DNA from: Blattamonas nauphoetae
Lineage: Eukaryota > Preaxostyla > Oxymonadida
Length of the DNA: 64,000 nucleotides
NCBI GenBank assembly: GCA_033064195.1
Contig: JARBJD010000069.1
Span: 1 to 64,000 of the forward strand
Reading direction: 5' to 3'
Shown here: positions 48,621 through 62,600 of the stretch, piece after piece
Position numbering within the stretch: position 1 is the first letter of the stretch
Layout of the letters: every line of letters starts with the position of its first letter
Notes under the pieces: model-generated
Databases searched by the model: none
Told to the model about the DNA's origin: nothing
The model's input: the letters and a program-made list of their open reading frames with translations, nothing else
Program-made: the position numbers and the translations under genes

Positions 48621-51600
48621 ATGCTCCTGATCCCTCTACTGGTTGTTTCACATGCAATCTCTCTCGAGCACGTCATCCAACATCACTTTGAACAGAATCA
48701 GTCAAATCGCTTCTTTCGTGATCAATTGACGTTGGACTCAACGCAATATGAATGCCGAAATCTGGGGATCAATGACAGTTCCTTGAAGCTGCAAGGGAAT
48801 TGGAATACAAAGATCATCCTTGATGAACACGCCATTCACACAAATCGTTTCTCTGCCCTTCTCTGCATCTCGAACTCTTCCGTCGAACTTGATGGATTGC
48901 AGCTGGATGCATATCACAATCATCCCAACACACCACATCGTCCATACTCCTCTGGATATGCCGGACAATCGATTTCAGTTTTATCGATTTGTTCCTCATC
49001 CATCGTTGTGTCAAACAGCGAGATTCGTGTTCCACCTCAGCAGTCTCCATTTGTGATTACAGGCTCAGAGAATGTTGGAATGGACGAAACGACACATATT
49101 AGTGTTCAAAACAGCTCACTCTTTTCGTCGTCCTCGATCAGTAGAGCCACAACTCTAATTCTTCCGAACGCTCGTGATTTGGGTCTTTGCATCTCAATGA
49201 TGTCGTGCAACATCGACTCGACTCAGATTGGATCAGACACTGGACTTCTCGTTCAGGTAGCGAACTCACCTGGCTCAAGCAAGAATTTTGGACGAATCGA
49301 AACATTGCTGTCTGGAAATCACATTGAAAATGTGACAAGAACAAGTTCGATCAGGTCCGAACGATCCAATCAAGGAATATGGTCTCAACGATTGATCTCT
49401 AATTCGATCTCCAACAGCACGTCGGTTCTGTGCGGTTCGATTGTCCGAGACATGAGTCTTGGAGGAGACTTGCTCAGCACGAACACTTCCTTCGTTTCGT
49501 GTTCCACAAGCTCGGTTCAGCCGCTTTCTAAGCGAACCCTGGACAACCACTTTTTAAAACCATATTTGGGTCCGAATCTCCGCCAAGACAAATCAAAGAG
49601 GGAGCATACGAATGGGAAGGGGAAAACTTTGGAGATGGAACTCTTTTCCACTTCTTTGATTTCAGTACTGGTTACCAAACATACTTCAGCGAAGGAAGTC
49701 GCTTTCTCTTCTCGTCGTACTCGCACACGATCCGCTTCACCCGCTGCACATTCACAAACATCGACGGGAAAGATGCAGACGATGAATATCGCGACACAGA
49801 CGGTGCAGCAATCATCATCCGATGCCCATCTTCTCTCCTCGTGGAAGAATGCCAGTTCTCGAATTGTGGGGGATCGATGCACGGAGGGGCAATCGACATC
49901 GTCCTTGAACAGGAACACTCGACTGCTTCAATCACCTCAACGTCGTTCGAAGAGTGTTGGTCGAAAGCAGGGTACCCTTCCTCGTCCGCGATTAATTTTG
50001 AGGACGAAAGGTGTCCTCACTCTGACCACCTCCAACTTCTCAAACAACCCAATCTCGGACCATAATCAAATCGTTTACTCAGCAGGCATCATTGTCTCCA
50101 ACTGCCTGTTCAACTACAACGGAAGCATGTTTTATTCAGCACTCTATGTCGATGGAGACAAAAGCCAGATCTTATACACCTCGTTCTCCTCCGACACCAA
50201 AGCAGAACTAGATGTGTATTTTGACTACTCATCGAACTTCTTGGGGTTGTTTGTGGGATGTTTCTCCAACAGCGACCAAGCTCGATCATTGGAATTTCTC
50301 GGCTTCTCTCCCTCGCCATTGAGATAGTCGAAGGGGAAGTTGTTGTGAAACCTGGCTCGGAACCCAACTCTCTTCAGACAGCCCTTACCGGCAACCCTGA
50401 TGCGAAAACGTTCTTTCTCGGAGGAGGAAATTACGGAACCTTTGAGATTGATTCAGGGAATATCACGCTGAAACCATGGAACTCGCAAGACAATCTCAAT
50501 CCAACTACAACTATCATCACCAGCTTCTCGATGACAGTCAAAACTGGAGCGGAATGTACGATCAGGATGTTCCAACTTGCTCCTCTCGACGAATCCTCGT
50601 CACTTGTCTCCACTTTGGGCACATGTTCACTCCAATATGTTGTTGTTGACCAAATCGATGGCTGCACTGTTCCTCTCTTCTCGGTGACTGGCACAGGTTC
50701 CCATTTATCAATCTACGAATGTCAAATCACGAACATCAGAAACGCCACAGCGAATCTCATCAAAGCGACGGATGGAGCTGAAATCGAGCTAACCAACACA
50801 CTTCTCACGCAGATCACAACCACTCAGAGTGTGATCTCTGTGCAGGACTGTGCAGCTGTTGATTTGTGGGGAACAACGATCACTCATGTTCACCACAAAG
50901 AAAGAGAGGGCCAGCTGCAGTGGAAGTTTTCGAACTGCGAGTGTTTCTTTGAAGATGAAAATTCGGAATTGTGTGTCTGATGTCGGAAATGTGGGAGGGA
51001 TCCACCTCATCACAACGCCAACCGCAACCCATGATATCTCTCTCATCTGTATGTCAAATGCAGCAGCACCAGGCAACCCGACTCACCTTCTGGTTGAAGG
51101 ACTCACAGAAGACAAGACACGCTCTCTTCTCAGAAAGTGCGAGCTCTACGGAACAGCTCCCCACTTCGGGTGGAAGAACGAAGATGATTCTGGGACAGGT
51201 TTCGGAACTGTTGCCACAAGCTATTTAACTTTCACTCTCACATCATCTTCAGTGATCCAAAGCCCTCATCTTCTGATCGACAACATTCATCCATCGGAGT
51301 TTTACCTTGATGAGATCGTTCACGTGTATCGAAGTGTCTAGCGGCTATTTCAGTATTATGGGCAACGCATACCCTTCACAAGTGACAAGTGTGGTGAATG
51401 TGTCAACAACTGGAAAAGGAGCTTTCCTGTCGTCCTCGTCAAACGATCAAGGCGTCACTATTGACATGGTCTTCTTCATCAACTGTTCGGCAGAAGCTGG
51501 AGGAGCTGTCTTCATCGAGGACACAAGATCGTTGACAGTCGCAGCCTCCTTCCGTGATTGCACAGCCCGAACGGATGGAGGAGGAATGATGATCGTCGAC

Positions 51601-54600
51601 AACACCGGTTCGGGTGACGTGCACATCGACTCAAGCTTCATCAACTGTCAGGCTCAGCGTGGAGGAGGATTGTTTTTAAGACTGTCTGAAGGAAATTATC
51701 TGCCACTTGGAAACATGCGTGGCTTGGACATCTTTCAGCGAAGCTATACTTATCCTGCATTTGATAACTGTTTGGCTGAGCAAGGTGCTGGAGTTTACAT
51801 CGATGGGACGATGAGAGGTGATAATTTCTATCGTTATGATGTTGGTTTCAACAATTGGAGGGCACAAGGACTTGGAACGGACATCTTCTTCGCAAAAGCG
51901 TACATTTCGATAACCTCAGTTCGAAGATTAAGTCCATGAAGGAAGATGTGTGCTCCACAAGCCGACAATCAACCGACCTCTCAAAACAGTGTCAGGTGTA
52001 TTTCGAATCGTCTCCATCAGATTCATTCGATTTCTCTCTTCCAAAATTCGAACTCTCTGGATCGGGAACAGCTGTAGCATCACCATTCACTGCATCCCAA
52101 CTGCACTCCTTCAGCGAGATCACGCCGTATCTGCATCTGATTGACGATCGAGGAAGGATGATTAATGCGACAGTCATTGTTGGGTCTGAGTTCTGCATTT
52201 TCGAGTGTGGCTTCTGCAGCAGTCAGCACATCAGCTTCATCAAAGATGAACAACTCGGAGGGTCGTCTGTGAAGGTCAAACGAGATTCCGATGCCCCGCT
52301 GTACGATCTCGTTGCGTTGGAGCTCGATGCAGATGCTGTGATTGAGTTCCACAACCTCATCTTTGCGATTGAATGTCCTTTCCAGATGATGCTTGTGAAA
52401 CATCGCTCTGCTCGCGGATTGTTTGAGACGTGCGAATTGCTGTTCGATGCTGGCATGGAACTCCCTCTTGCGCTGTTCGAAGTGGAAGATGGAACACTGT
52501 CGCTGACCCAGACACTGATTTCTGTGAAAGGAGATGAAGGGACTTTCACAGTGAATGACTTCGTCCTCACTGCTGCTCCTCTCATCTTGGTTGCTCCAAC
52601 TGATTCAACCACTTCCTCTCCCACTGTGATTCTGGACCATGTGACTCTGAGACGAATGCGACTGAAGTCGGGTGTTGTTTCTCTGATGCTGTTTGACTTC
52701 TCAGCGTCAGTTGAAGTGAACGAAGTGGAGTTCATCGACTGCAATCAAACTTTGTCAGAAGAAGCAAAACGAATCATTGCGACAGGATCGAATCTGGAGG
52801 GAGTGGTTGAGAAATGGAATGGGTTTGAAACGCTGAGTGATCCTGCTGATCCTCTGAGCTGGGCGATCGACAACGCTGAGTCGCCTGGCAGCATTTGGCA
52901 CACGATCCCTCTGCGAGTTGCGTTTGTTCGATTTGAATGCCAGTCGATAACAGTTCAACCGAAAGGGAAGGATCTTGCAGGATGTGGTGAGGGAAGCTGG
53001 AACTGTCGTGGTCTTGCTCGCGCGGGGAAGAATGTTGGTGGAAACCAGCCGTGCACGATCACAATTGTTGAATCGTCGTTCCTGAATGGAGAGTTTGATC
53101 CGCCAGCGAAGCGAACGAGCGTGGAATCGTCGTCGTCGAAGAGTGTGATTGATGTTTGGAAGGAAGGAAGGATGGTGAACAGTCCCGATGGAGGCCAAGC
53201 ACCGATTCTGACGCTGAGCCATCTCTCCTTCTCTCTTCCTCCAGCGCTCAACACCGACTCGCTGATCGAGTCACTTGGAGGTGAATTGACAGTGAATGAC
53301 TGCTGGTTCGTGTCTTCCTCGCCGATCTCCTTCCATCTGCTCTCAGCGACTTCTGGAGTTGTGGACATCGATTCGATTGTGATCTCCGAACTGGAATTCT
53401 CGTCGACATTGATCAATCTGGTCGGTCTGGACTCCGCGACCATCGAATCGCTAACTCTCTCCGATCTTCCTGAAGTGGCTCTCGTGTCAGCGGAAGGTCA
53501 GCCAAGCAAGAAATGGACTCTCGCCATCTCACGAAGCACATTCTCTGGCCAGTCAACATCCACCAACGAAGCCCCAACCGACTCGGAGAGACTGTGCTCG
53601 TGGGAGAGTGGTCTAGTTGTGCTGAACGAGTGCATGTGTGAGATATCATGGACGAAATTTCGCAATCTTCGTCAGGGAGCGATCCACGCGACGAACAGCA
53701 ATGTGACACTCAGCCAGTCCGATTTGACACACAATGGATTCCCTCTGCCTCCTTCCCCTCGGCTCGACAGAACATCAGATGTGTTGGAACAGGAAAGATC
53801 TCATTTGAATCGTTCAGCACTGAATCGATGCTGAGTGAGACCGACTTGTGGGTGAGTGCGGATGATGAGTGTGTTGTTGATGGGGAGAACATCTCGCCGC
53901 GACACACATTCTTTGAACCGTCGCTGATCACCAAAAACTGCTCGAGTGAATTTGTGAAGAAGGAAGATCGATATTCTGTTGAGATTGTTGGAACAAAACT
54001 GATTCCGTGTGGGCTTTCGTTGGAAGTGTTTGAGGATGACTCATCGTCAGCGAATGCAGACAAGTCTGAAGTGATTGATCTCTCCGAACTGACCACAACT
54101 TGGACCGAGACATCAATCTCTCTCGCTCCCTGCCTCTCGCCTCTCCGCGCTCTCGAACACTCCTCGATGGCTGACCCGCATCCAATTCGGAGGAACACAC
54201 ACGACAGAATCATTCGAACTGAAGATGAGTACCAAGCAGGCACGTGCACAACTTTGAGTCACACTCTTCCCTGGCTGATACCTCTCATCGTCGTCATCAT
54301 TGTCGCAATCGTCGTTGTGGTTGTTGTGATTGTCGTTCTCCAACGCCGAAAACGAAAGAGCCAGAACAGGGAAACGAGATGGAGAGACAAGACAATGTGG
54401 AAGTTGAGAAACTGGACGATGTGGACCACACTCCGTCGAATGCGCCGAACAGTGCGCTAACGACGTTGGAATCGAAGATGTTGGGAGGGTCTGACCAAAC
54501 CGTTCAGCAACACATGATTGCTTCTGGTGTGTGGAGTCAGAAGGATGAGTTTGTGTCAGCTGTGGCGTGCTCTGGATCGTTTGGGATGGAAGTTGTTCGA

Positions 54601-55202
54601 AAGACCGACACACTGTATGCTCGACTTCACACAGAACAAGGAAGGAAGATTGCGCTGACGAAGGAAACTGTACGACAACAACTTGTGAAGGGAATTCTGA
54701 AGATTTGGGAGACAGACCAGTCAGCGAAAATCCTGACGAAGCTGTCGTCGCATGTTGTGATTGTGGATGCTGGGAACAATGTGTTTCTGAATGTTCAGGG
54801 TGAGCAAGCAGTGCCGAATGGTGATGGACAAGAAGCGGATCGACAAGCGCAGATTGTGGAAGCTCGTCGCTGGAGCCCGCCTGAGCTGGACAACGAGAAC
54901 ACCGTTCAGAACTCGATTGACATTTCGAAAGTTGCGGTTTTTAGTCTTGGCCTGATCTTGTGGGAAATGGAGACGGATTCTGTGCCGTTTGGTGAAGTGG
55001 ATGCAGTGAATGCTCAGCGGCAGATGGGAGTTGGGTCGACACTGAACATGGATGGAGTGAAAGACTCGAAAATGAAAGAAATGATCGAACTGTGCCTCTT
55101 GAAGATCCGAACGACAGACCGACGCTTTCAGAACTGAACGAGTTCCTCAATCCTGAACCGAAACTTGAACTCCCACCCCAACCGAACGATCCCACAGCAT
55201 GA
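48621..55202 (+). pseudogene. Receptor-like pseudokinase, copy H2, decayed
   Basis: Same architecture and start (MLLIPLLVVSHAIS) as H1. Relative to H3: one base missing near 49590 and one extra near 50010 (425 bp read out of frame), a shift near 50320, GGGG to GGG near 50910, TTTTT to TTTT near 50930, a 406 bp internal deletion at 51316-51317 (H3 59376-59781), AAAAA to AAAA near 51897, CCCC to CCC near 53730, a shift near 54140, TTT for TTTT near 54255, and a changed end near 55100. Membrane helix near 54270-54340, pseudokinase tail after it. From about 50680 to 53700 it is almost identical to H3. Either a young pseudogene or one with sequencing indels. Confidence 0.75.
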
Positions 55203-56264
55203 TCGACTTCGACTCTCTTGATTTGTCGTTGCTCTTCTTTCTCACTTCCGTCTATTTTTCTTCTCGAACTTTCCTCCTTCCTTTCATCACAACATCACTC
55301 TTCATTCTCACTCCTCTCTTTTCTGTATTCATGTCAGATCTGTTATACTCTGACCCCAAATCCAAATATGAACACATCCATCTCCATCTGCTCTTTTGTG
55401 ATTCCGATTCAGACACTTTCATTCTCCCAAGTCCACTCTTCTTGATTCCCCCCTTTTCGTTTCTCATCTTTCTTCTCTCGTCACTTTCTGATTGTCATCA
55501 CAACATCACTCTTCATTCTCTCGCTTCTGTTTGTGTATCCTCGTTCTCTCGTTCTCTGACCCAAATATGAACACATCCCCGTCCATCACGACTTTTGTGC
55601 GATCTCGATTCGGACATCTTCTGAGACATCCTCTCTCTCTTCATCCTTCCAAGTCCACCCTTCTTCCTTCTCGCGTGTTCTCTCTTCATTTCTTCTTTCA
55701 TTTCCTCTCTGGACACGCCGAAATGTTCTTGTTCTCTCTCTGCTCCGACCCGATCGCACTTTCGTTGTTTTCTTTGCTTGACCATCACCACACATCAGAC
55801 TGTCTTCATTTTCGCCACAATCTCTTTTCATCTCAGCCAGTTGTTCTGACAGTCACTTCGCTCGTCATCTGTCCCCAGAATGCCCTTCACTTCTCACATC
55901 GACTTTGTTGCATTTCTTTGTCTTCGTTTCTGATCGCTGTCTGTCTGGTTGAACTGGACAGAATCTCTCACACACCAATCATTGATCCTTTTCATAGTTT
56001 TCTTGCCATTTTGAATCGCTCTGTTTCTGTTTATCTTGTTCAATCATTCTTTCCTTCAGGAAAGACTGGTTCTGTGTTTCTGTTGCGCTTTCTGCACTCA
56101 TCTCTCATTTGTGGTCGTTTCACTTTCACCACATCACTCCTTGTCGCACGTCACATCGGAACAACTGTTCTTCATTTCTCTTCTCTTTTCATGATTCACC
56201 GAACTGATCTTTTGTGAAAGCTCTCCACCCAAACGAGAGTGTGATTCGATGATTGTTCTCGGCT
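55203..56264. repeat. Pyrimidine-rich 3' region of unit 2
   Basis: Counterpart of 47147-48209 with the same internal block repeat and the same order, about 90% alike by eye. No gene called. Confidence 0.6.
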
Positions 56265-56447
56265 GTTCAGTCCAGTTCCGAGTCAGAGAGAACGTCGGGG
56301 AGTTGGTTGAGTGTGGATGGGAGGAAGAATGAAGAGAATGAAGATACGACCAGCACATCCATCGACTCGAACATGTCCACCACGGGAGCAGATGCAGACA
56401 GAACGCGACAGGTAGAGGAAGATGCCTGTGGGAGTTTGTTGTTCTAA
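56265..56447 (+). pseudogene. Duplicated 3' end of gene G (tail remnant 3)
   Basis: Third 183 bp copy, still open but more diverged (ends EDACGSLLF, so the CaaX-like cysteine is lost). The sequence just upstream carries TGA where unit 2 reads through. Supports a non-functional leftover. Confidence 0.75.
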
Positions 56448-56678
56448 TAGATTCAGTGGCGAGATTGGCACGCCGCCACATCTTTTCTTTGATATAGTGA
56501 ATGGATTGTTGTATTCGTTTCATGAGTTCTGTTTGTCTGGATCGATTTCGTGAATGGTTGTTCTTCACTGCCCAGAAACTTCATGTTCGACAACACCATA
56601 ATTTCTCTTTTCTCTTCATGGGCCAGATCAATATTCACATCTCACTGTTGAGGTTAGGTTGGAAATAACCCAGTTGCA

Positions 56679-59600
56679 ATGCTCCTGATCCCTCTACTGG
56701 TTGTTTCACATGCGATATCTCTCGAACACGTCGTCCAACTATACTTTGAACAGAATCAAACAAATCGCTCCTTTCGTGATCAATTGACCTTGGATTCGAC
56801 GCAATATGAATGCCAAAATCTGGGGATCACAGACAGTTCCTTGAGGCTGCAAGGAAATTGGAATACAAAGATCGTCCTTGATGAACAGACCATTCACTCA
56901 AATCGTTACTCAGCCCTTCTCTACATCTCGAACTCTTCTGTCGAACTTGATGGATTGCAGCTAGATGCATTTAATAATCATCCAAACACACCACATCGTC
57001 AATACTCCTCTGGATATGCCGGACAATCGATTTCAGTTTTGTCGATTTGTTCTTCATCCATCGTTGTGTCAAACAGCGAGATTCGTGTTCCACCTCACCA
57101 ATCTCCATTTGTGATTGCGGGCTCGGAGAATGTTGGAGGAGATGAAACGACACATCTTAGTGTTCAAAACAGCTCGCTCTTTTCGTCGTCCTCGATCAGT
57201 GGAGCCACAACTCTAATTCTTCCGAACGCCCGTCGTTCGGATCTTTGCATCTCGATAATGTCTTGTAACATCGACTCGACTCAGATTGGATCAGACACTG
57301 GACTTCTCGTTCAAGTCGCGAACTCGCCTCGCTCGAACAAGACTTGTGGACGAATCGAAACATTACTGTCTGGAAATCGAATCCAAAATGTGACAAGAAC
57401 AAGTTCGGTCAAATCCGAACGTAACAATCAAGGAGTATGGTCTCAACGACTGCTCTCAAATTCGATCTCCAACAGCACGTCGGTTCTTTGCGGTTCGGTA
57501 GTCCGAGACATGAATCTTGGCGGCGACTTGCTCAGCACGAACACTTCATTCGATTCATGTTCCACAAGCTCGGTTCAGCCAATTTCTAAACGCACCTTGG
57601 ATAACCACTTTTTAAGACCGTATTTGGGTCCGAATCTCCGCCAAGACAAGTCTACTGATGGAGCATACAAATGGGAAGGGGAAAACTTCGGAAAAGGCAC
57701 TCTTTTCCAATTTTTCGATTTCAGTACAGGTTACCAAACGTACTTCGACGAAGGAATCCGCTTTCTCTACTCGTCATTCTCGCACACGATCCGCTTCACC
57801 AACTGCATCTTCACAGACATCGACGGGAGAGATCCAGACGATAAATATCGTGGCACGGACGGTGCAGCAATCGTCATCCGATGTCCATCTGCTCTCTTCG
57901 TCGACAAATGCCAGTTTGTGAATTGTGGGGGATCGATGCACGGAGGGGCAATCGACATCGTCCTTGAACAGGAACACTCGACTGCTTCAATCACTTCATC
58001 ATCGTTCGAAGAGTGTTGGTCGAAAGCAGGGTACCCTTCCTCGTCCGCGATTAATTTTGAGACGAAAGGTGTCCTCACTCTGACCACCTCCAACTTCTCG
58101 AACAACCCAATCTCGGACCATAATCAAATCGTTTGCTCAGAAGGCATCATTGTCTCCAACTGCCTCTTCAACTTCAACGGAAGCATGTTTTATTCAGCAC
58201 TCTATGTCGATGGAGACAAAAGCCAGGTCTTATTCACATCGTTCTCCTCCGACACTCAAGCAGAACTAGATGTACATTTTGACTACTCATCGAACTACTT
58301 GGGGTTGTTTGTGGGATGTTTCTCCAACAGCGACCAAGCTCGATCTTTGAATTTCTCGGTCTCTCTCCCTCAACATGGTGCCAGTCGAAGGGGAAGTTAC
58401 TGTGGACACAGGCTCGGAACCTAACTCTCTCCAGACAGCCCTGAACAACAACCCTGACGCAGAACGGTTCTCCCTTCGAGGAGGAAATTACGGTATCGTT
58501 GAGATTGATTCAGGGAATGTCTCGCTGAAACCATGGAACTCGCAAGACAATCTCAATCCAACCGCTGCTGTCGTCACCAGCTTCTCGATGACAATCAAAG
58601 CTGGAGCGGAATGTACGGTCAGGATGTTCCAACTCGCCACTCTCGACGAATCGTCTTCAATCGTCTTCATTCAGGGCACATGTTCACTCGACTACGTCGT
58701 TGTTGACCAAATCGATGACCTCACTGTTCCCCTCTTCTCGGTGACTGGCACAGGTTCCCATTTATCAATCTACGAATGCCAAATCACGAACATCAGAAAC
58801 GCCACAGCGAATCTCATCAAAGCGACGGATGGAGCTGAAATCGAGCTAACCAACACACTTCTCACGCAGATCACAACCACTCAGAGCGTGATCTCTGTGC
58901 AGGACTGTGCAGCTGTTGATTTGTGGGGAACAACGATCACTCACGTTCACCACAAAGAAAGAGAGGGGCCAGCTGCAGTGGAAGTTTTTCGAACTGCGAG
59001 TGTTTCTTTGAAGATGAAAATTCGGAATTGTGTGTCTGATGTCGGAAATGTGGGAGGGATCCACCTCATCACAACGCCAACCGCAACCCATGATATCTCT
59101 CTCATCTGTATGTCAAATGCAGCAGCACCAGGCAACCCGACTCACCTTCTGGTTGAAGGACTCACAGAAGACAAGACACGCTCTCTTCTCAGAAAGTGCG
59201 AGCTCTACGGAACAGCTCCCCACTTCGGGTGGAAGAACGAAGATGATTCTGGGACAGGTTTCGGAACTGTTGCCACAAGCTATTTAACTTTCACTCTCAC
59301 ATCATCTTCAGTGATCCAAAGCCCTCATCTTCTGATCGACAACATTCATCCATCGGAGTTTTACCTTGATGAGATTTTTGCCAATCTTCAAGCCGGTGGA
59401 AGAGTACAAGTGATTCCCAATCTTCATTTTGATGTGCCTCTTGTCCAGAGACCAGTGACGTTCACGGACCACCACCTCGACTGGGAGTCAGATGATGGAA
59501 CGTTATCACATACCAATGGTGTTCTCCAACAGGACCCAACAACAGCAGAAGAGAGCCTGTTCACCCTCCGCACCGATTCGAGAGTCCACCTTCAATCTAT

Positions 59601-62600
59601 CGCCATTCAACTTGATTCTCAGACCACCTCTCCACTGGTGAAGGTGGAAGCAGAGACTAATTTCCTCCTAACTGGCGACGTAATCTTTGGAGACGCTGGG
59701 CAATTTCATCGTCCTCTCCTCGAAACCTCTGGGGCGATCTCGATAAATTACTGTCACTTTTATGGGCTCTCTTTCAACGGTCGTTCGTGTATCGAAGTGT
59801 CTAGCGGCTATTTCAGTATTATGGGCAACGCATACCCTTCACAAGTGACAAGTGTGGTGAATGTGTCAACAACTGGAAAAGGAGCTTTCCTGTCGTCCTC
59901 GTCAAACGATCAAGGCGTCACTATTGACATGGTCTTCTTCATCAACTGTTCGGCAGAAGCTGGAGGAGCTGTCTTCATCGAGGACACAAGATCGTTGACA
60001 GTCGCAGCCTCCTTCCGTGATTGCACAGCCCGAACGGATGGAGGAGGAATGATGATCGTCGACAACACCGGTTCGGGTGACGTGCACATCGACTCAAGCT
60101 TCATCAACTGTCAGGCTCAGCGTGGAGGAGGATTGTTTTTAAGACTGTCTGAAGGAAATTATCTGCCACTTGGAAACATGCGTGGCTTGGACATCTTTCA
60201 GCGAAGCTATACTTATCCTGCATTTGATAACTGTTTGGCTGAGCAAGGTGCTGGAGTTTACATCGATGGGACGATGAAAGGGGATGATTTCTATCGTTAT
60301 GATGTTGGTTTCAACAATTGGAGGGCGGAAGGACTTGGAACGGACATCTTCTTCGCAAAAAGCGTACATTTCGATAACCTCAGTTCGAAGATTAAGTCCA
60401 TGAAGGAAGATGTGTGCTCCACAAGCCGACAATCAACCGACCTCTCAAAACAGTGTCAGGTGTATTTCGAATCGTCTCCATCAGATTCATTCGATTTCTC
60501 TCTTCCAAAATTCGAACTCTCTGGATCGGGAACAGCTGTAGCATCACCATTCACTGCATCCCAACTGCACTCCTTCAGCGAGATCACGCCGTATCTGCAT
60601 CTGATTGACGATCGAGGAAGGATGATTAATGCGACAGTCATTGTTGGGTCTGAGTTCTGCATTTTCGAGCGTGGCTTCTGCAGCAGTCAGCACATCAGCT
60701 TCATCAAAGATGAACAACTCGGAGGGTCGTCTGTGAAGGTCAAACGAGATTCCGATGCCCCGCTGTACGATCTCGTTGCGTTGGAGCTCGATGCAGATGC
60801 TGTGATTGAGTTCCACAACCTCATCTTTGCGATTGAATGTGCTTTCCAAATGCTGCTTGTGAAACATCGCTCGGCTCGCGGATTGTTTGAGACGTGCGAA
60901 TTGCTGTTCGATGCTGGCATGGAACTCCCGCTCGCACTGTTCGAAGTGGAAGATGGAACACTGTCGCTGACAGAGACACTGATTTCTGTGAAAGGAGAGG
61001 AAGGGACTTTCACTGTGAATGACTTCGTTCTCACTGCTGCTCCTCTCATCCTGGTTGCTCCAACTGATTCAGCCACTTCCTCTCCAACTGTGATTCTCGA
61101 TCATGTGACACTGAGACGAATGCCGCAGGCTTTTGAGTGGTGGGATCAAAACAGGTAAAACTGGGATCAATTGATCCCAGTCCCCATTTTTTGACTGACA
61201 TCACTTTCTTAAATAGGAGTTTCGAGATTTTCCTCATTCAATTTCAAACTCGATTTTCCTCATTCTCACAAAGACCTGTCTTTTGCTGATTTTCGAGTCT
61301 TTTAACCGAAATCATGATTCTAAAGGAGAATGGTGTTGAGAACAGGAGTTAACAAGAGAAGAAGAGTGAAGAAAAGTCAAGGGAAGTGACCGATTTGTCT
61401 TCTCCACACAATTCAAAGTCACATGCACACAGCTCGACGAACTCTTCAATTGGCTTCTGATTCGTCCTATTCTTCTCGTTCCACATTCTTCTCAACTAGT
61501 CGATCACACACACAACCGAATCAACAAATCCACTCTCTCCTCTCACAGATCGCCCACACTAACTCCAAACACTTTCTCGTTCTAGCTCTCCATCGCCAGC
61601 ATCTCCTCACTCGCCAACGGATCGTCCGGAAGCCCCACCTCAGCCAGAAGAACATATGGACTTGCTTTCGAACTCAGCGCAGATTCTGTCATAGATACTT
61701 GTTGTGATGCTGCAATATGGAAGAAAGGACCAATTGTAAGCATTGACACTTTTTCCCGCGTTGAGTGCACTAGGCTCGCAAAAACACCGATCATAGCAAT
61801 TCATCGCTCGCTTGGAAAAATGCTTGAGAGGCGACAGATTTTGGAGCGGCACCGGATCTTCTTGCTTTCAGAAGAGTACCCAGAATACAAACGAGAGACA
61901 GGCAGATCGGGGAAGACCATTCTCCACACTCGACTGACCGTTAGGAAATCGCGAGGGATTAGAGGAAAAAGAATATCAGAATAGACTTTAGATGATGCAG
62001 AGGAAGACATACTGTTTGCAGCATCAAATTCAAACCGAACAGATGAAGTCCCATCGCATCTTGGGAAGGATGGAAAAAACAATCCCAAAACTGACCTTCC
62101 CGAAGTTGAACTACACGATGCCACGGTTGTCCGTCCTCTCTCGACCGCCCCTGCCTTCTCCTCCCAAAACCAACCGCTAATCACAATACTGAGATCTCGA
62201 TTCGTCACAAACAAAACCGCGCCTCGCCGCCCCCTCGTCCTCCCCGTTCTCCTCACTCACTCCCCACCACTCGCCCACCGACCCCTTCCGCGCTGTGCTC
62301 TCGTCACTGTTCGTATTCCTCTGCTCTGCGACGGTTCTGACGGCGTCGATCCAAGCGGCGTTGCACATCCACGAAGTGGGCATCTCTCGGCTCTTCTCAC
62401 TTTCAATTTTACAAACTCGCACTCCCTATTCGCCATCCCCATCTCCCAGAATCGAGCTCATTCCTTCTGGAAGCAGTTCATCCGGTCTTAACCATAAATT
62501 TGGATTTCACTCTCATCTCAATTGTTTTGGACATATCATCAATTTTATGTGCAAATCCAAGAATTATTCACTGTTTATTCTTCGGACGACATTCAGAAAC

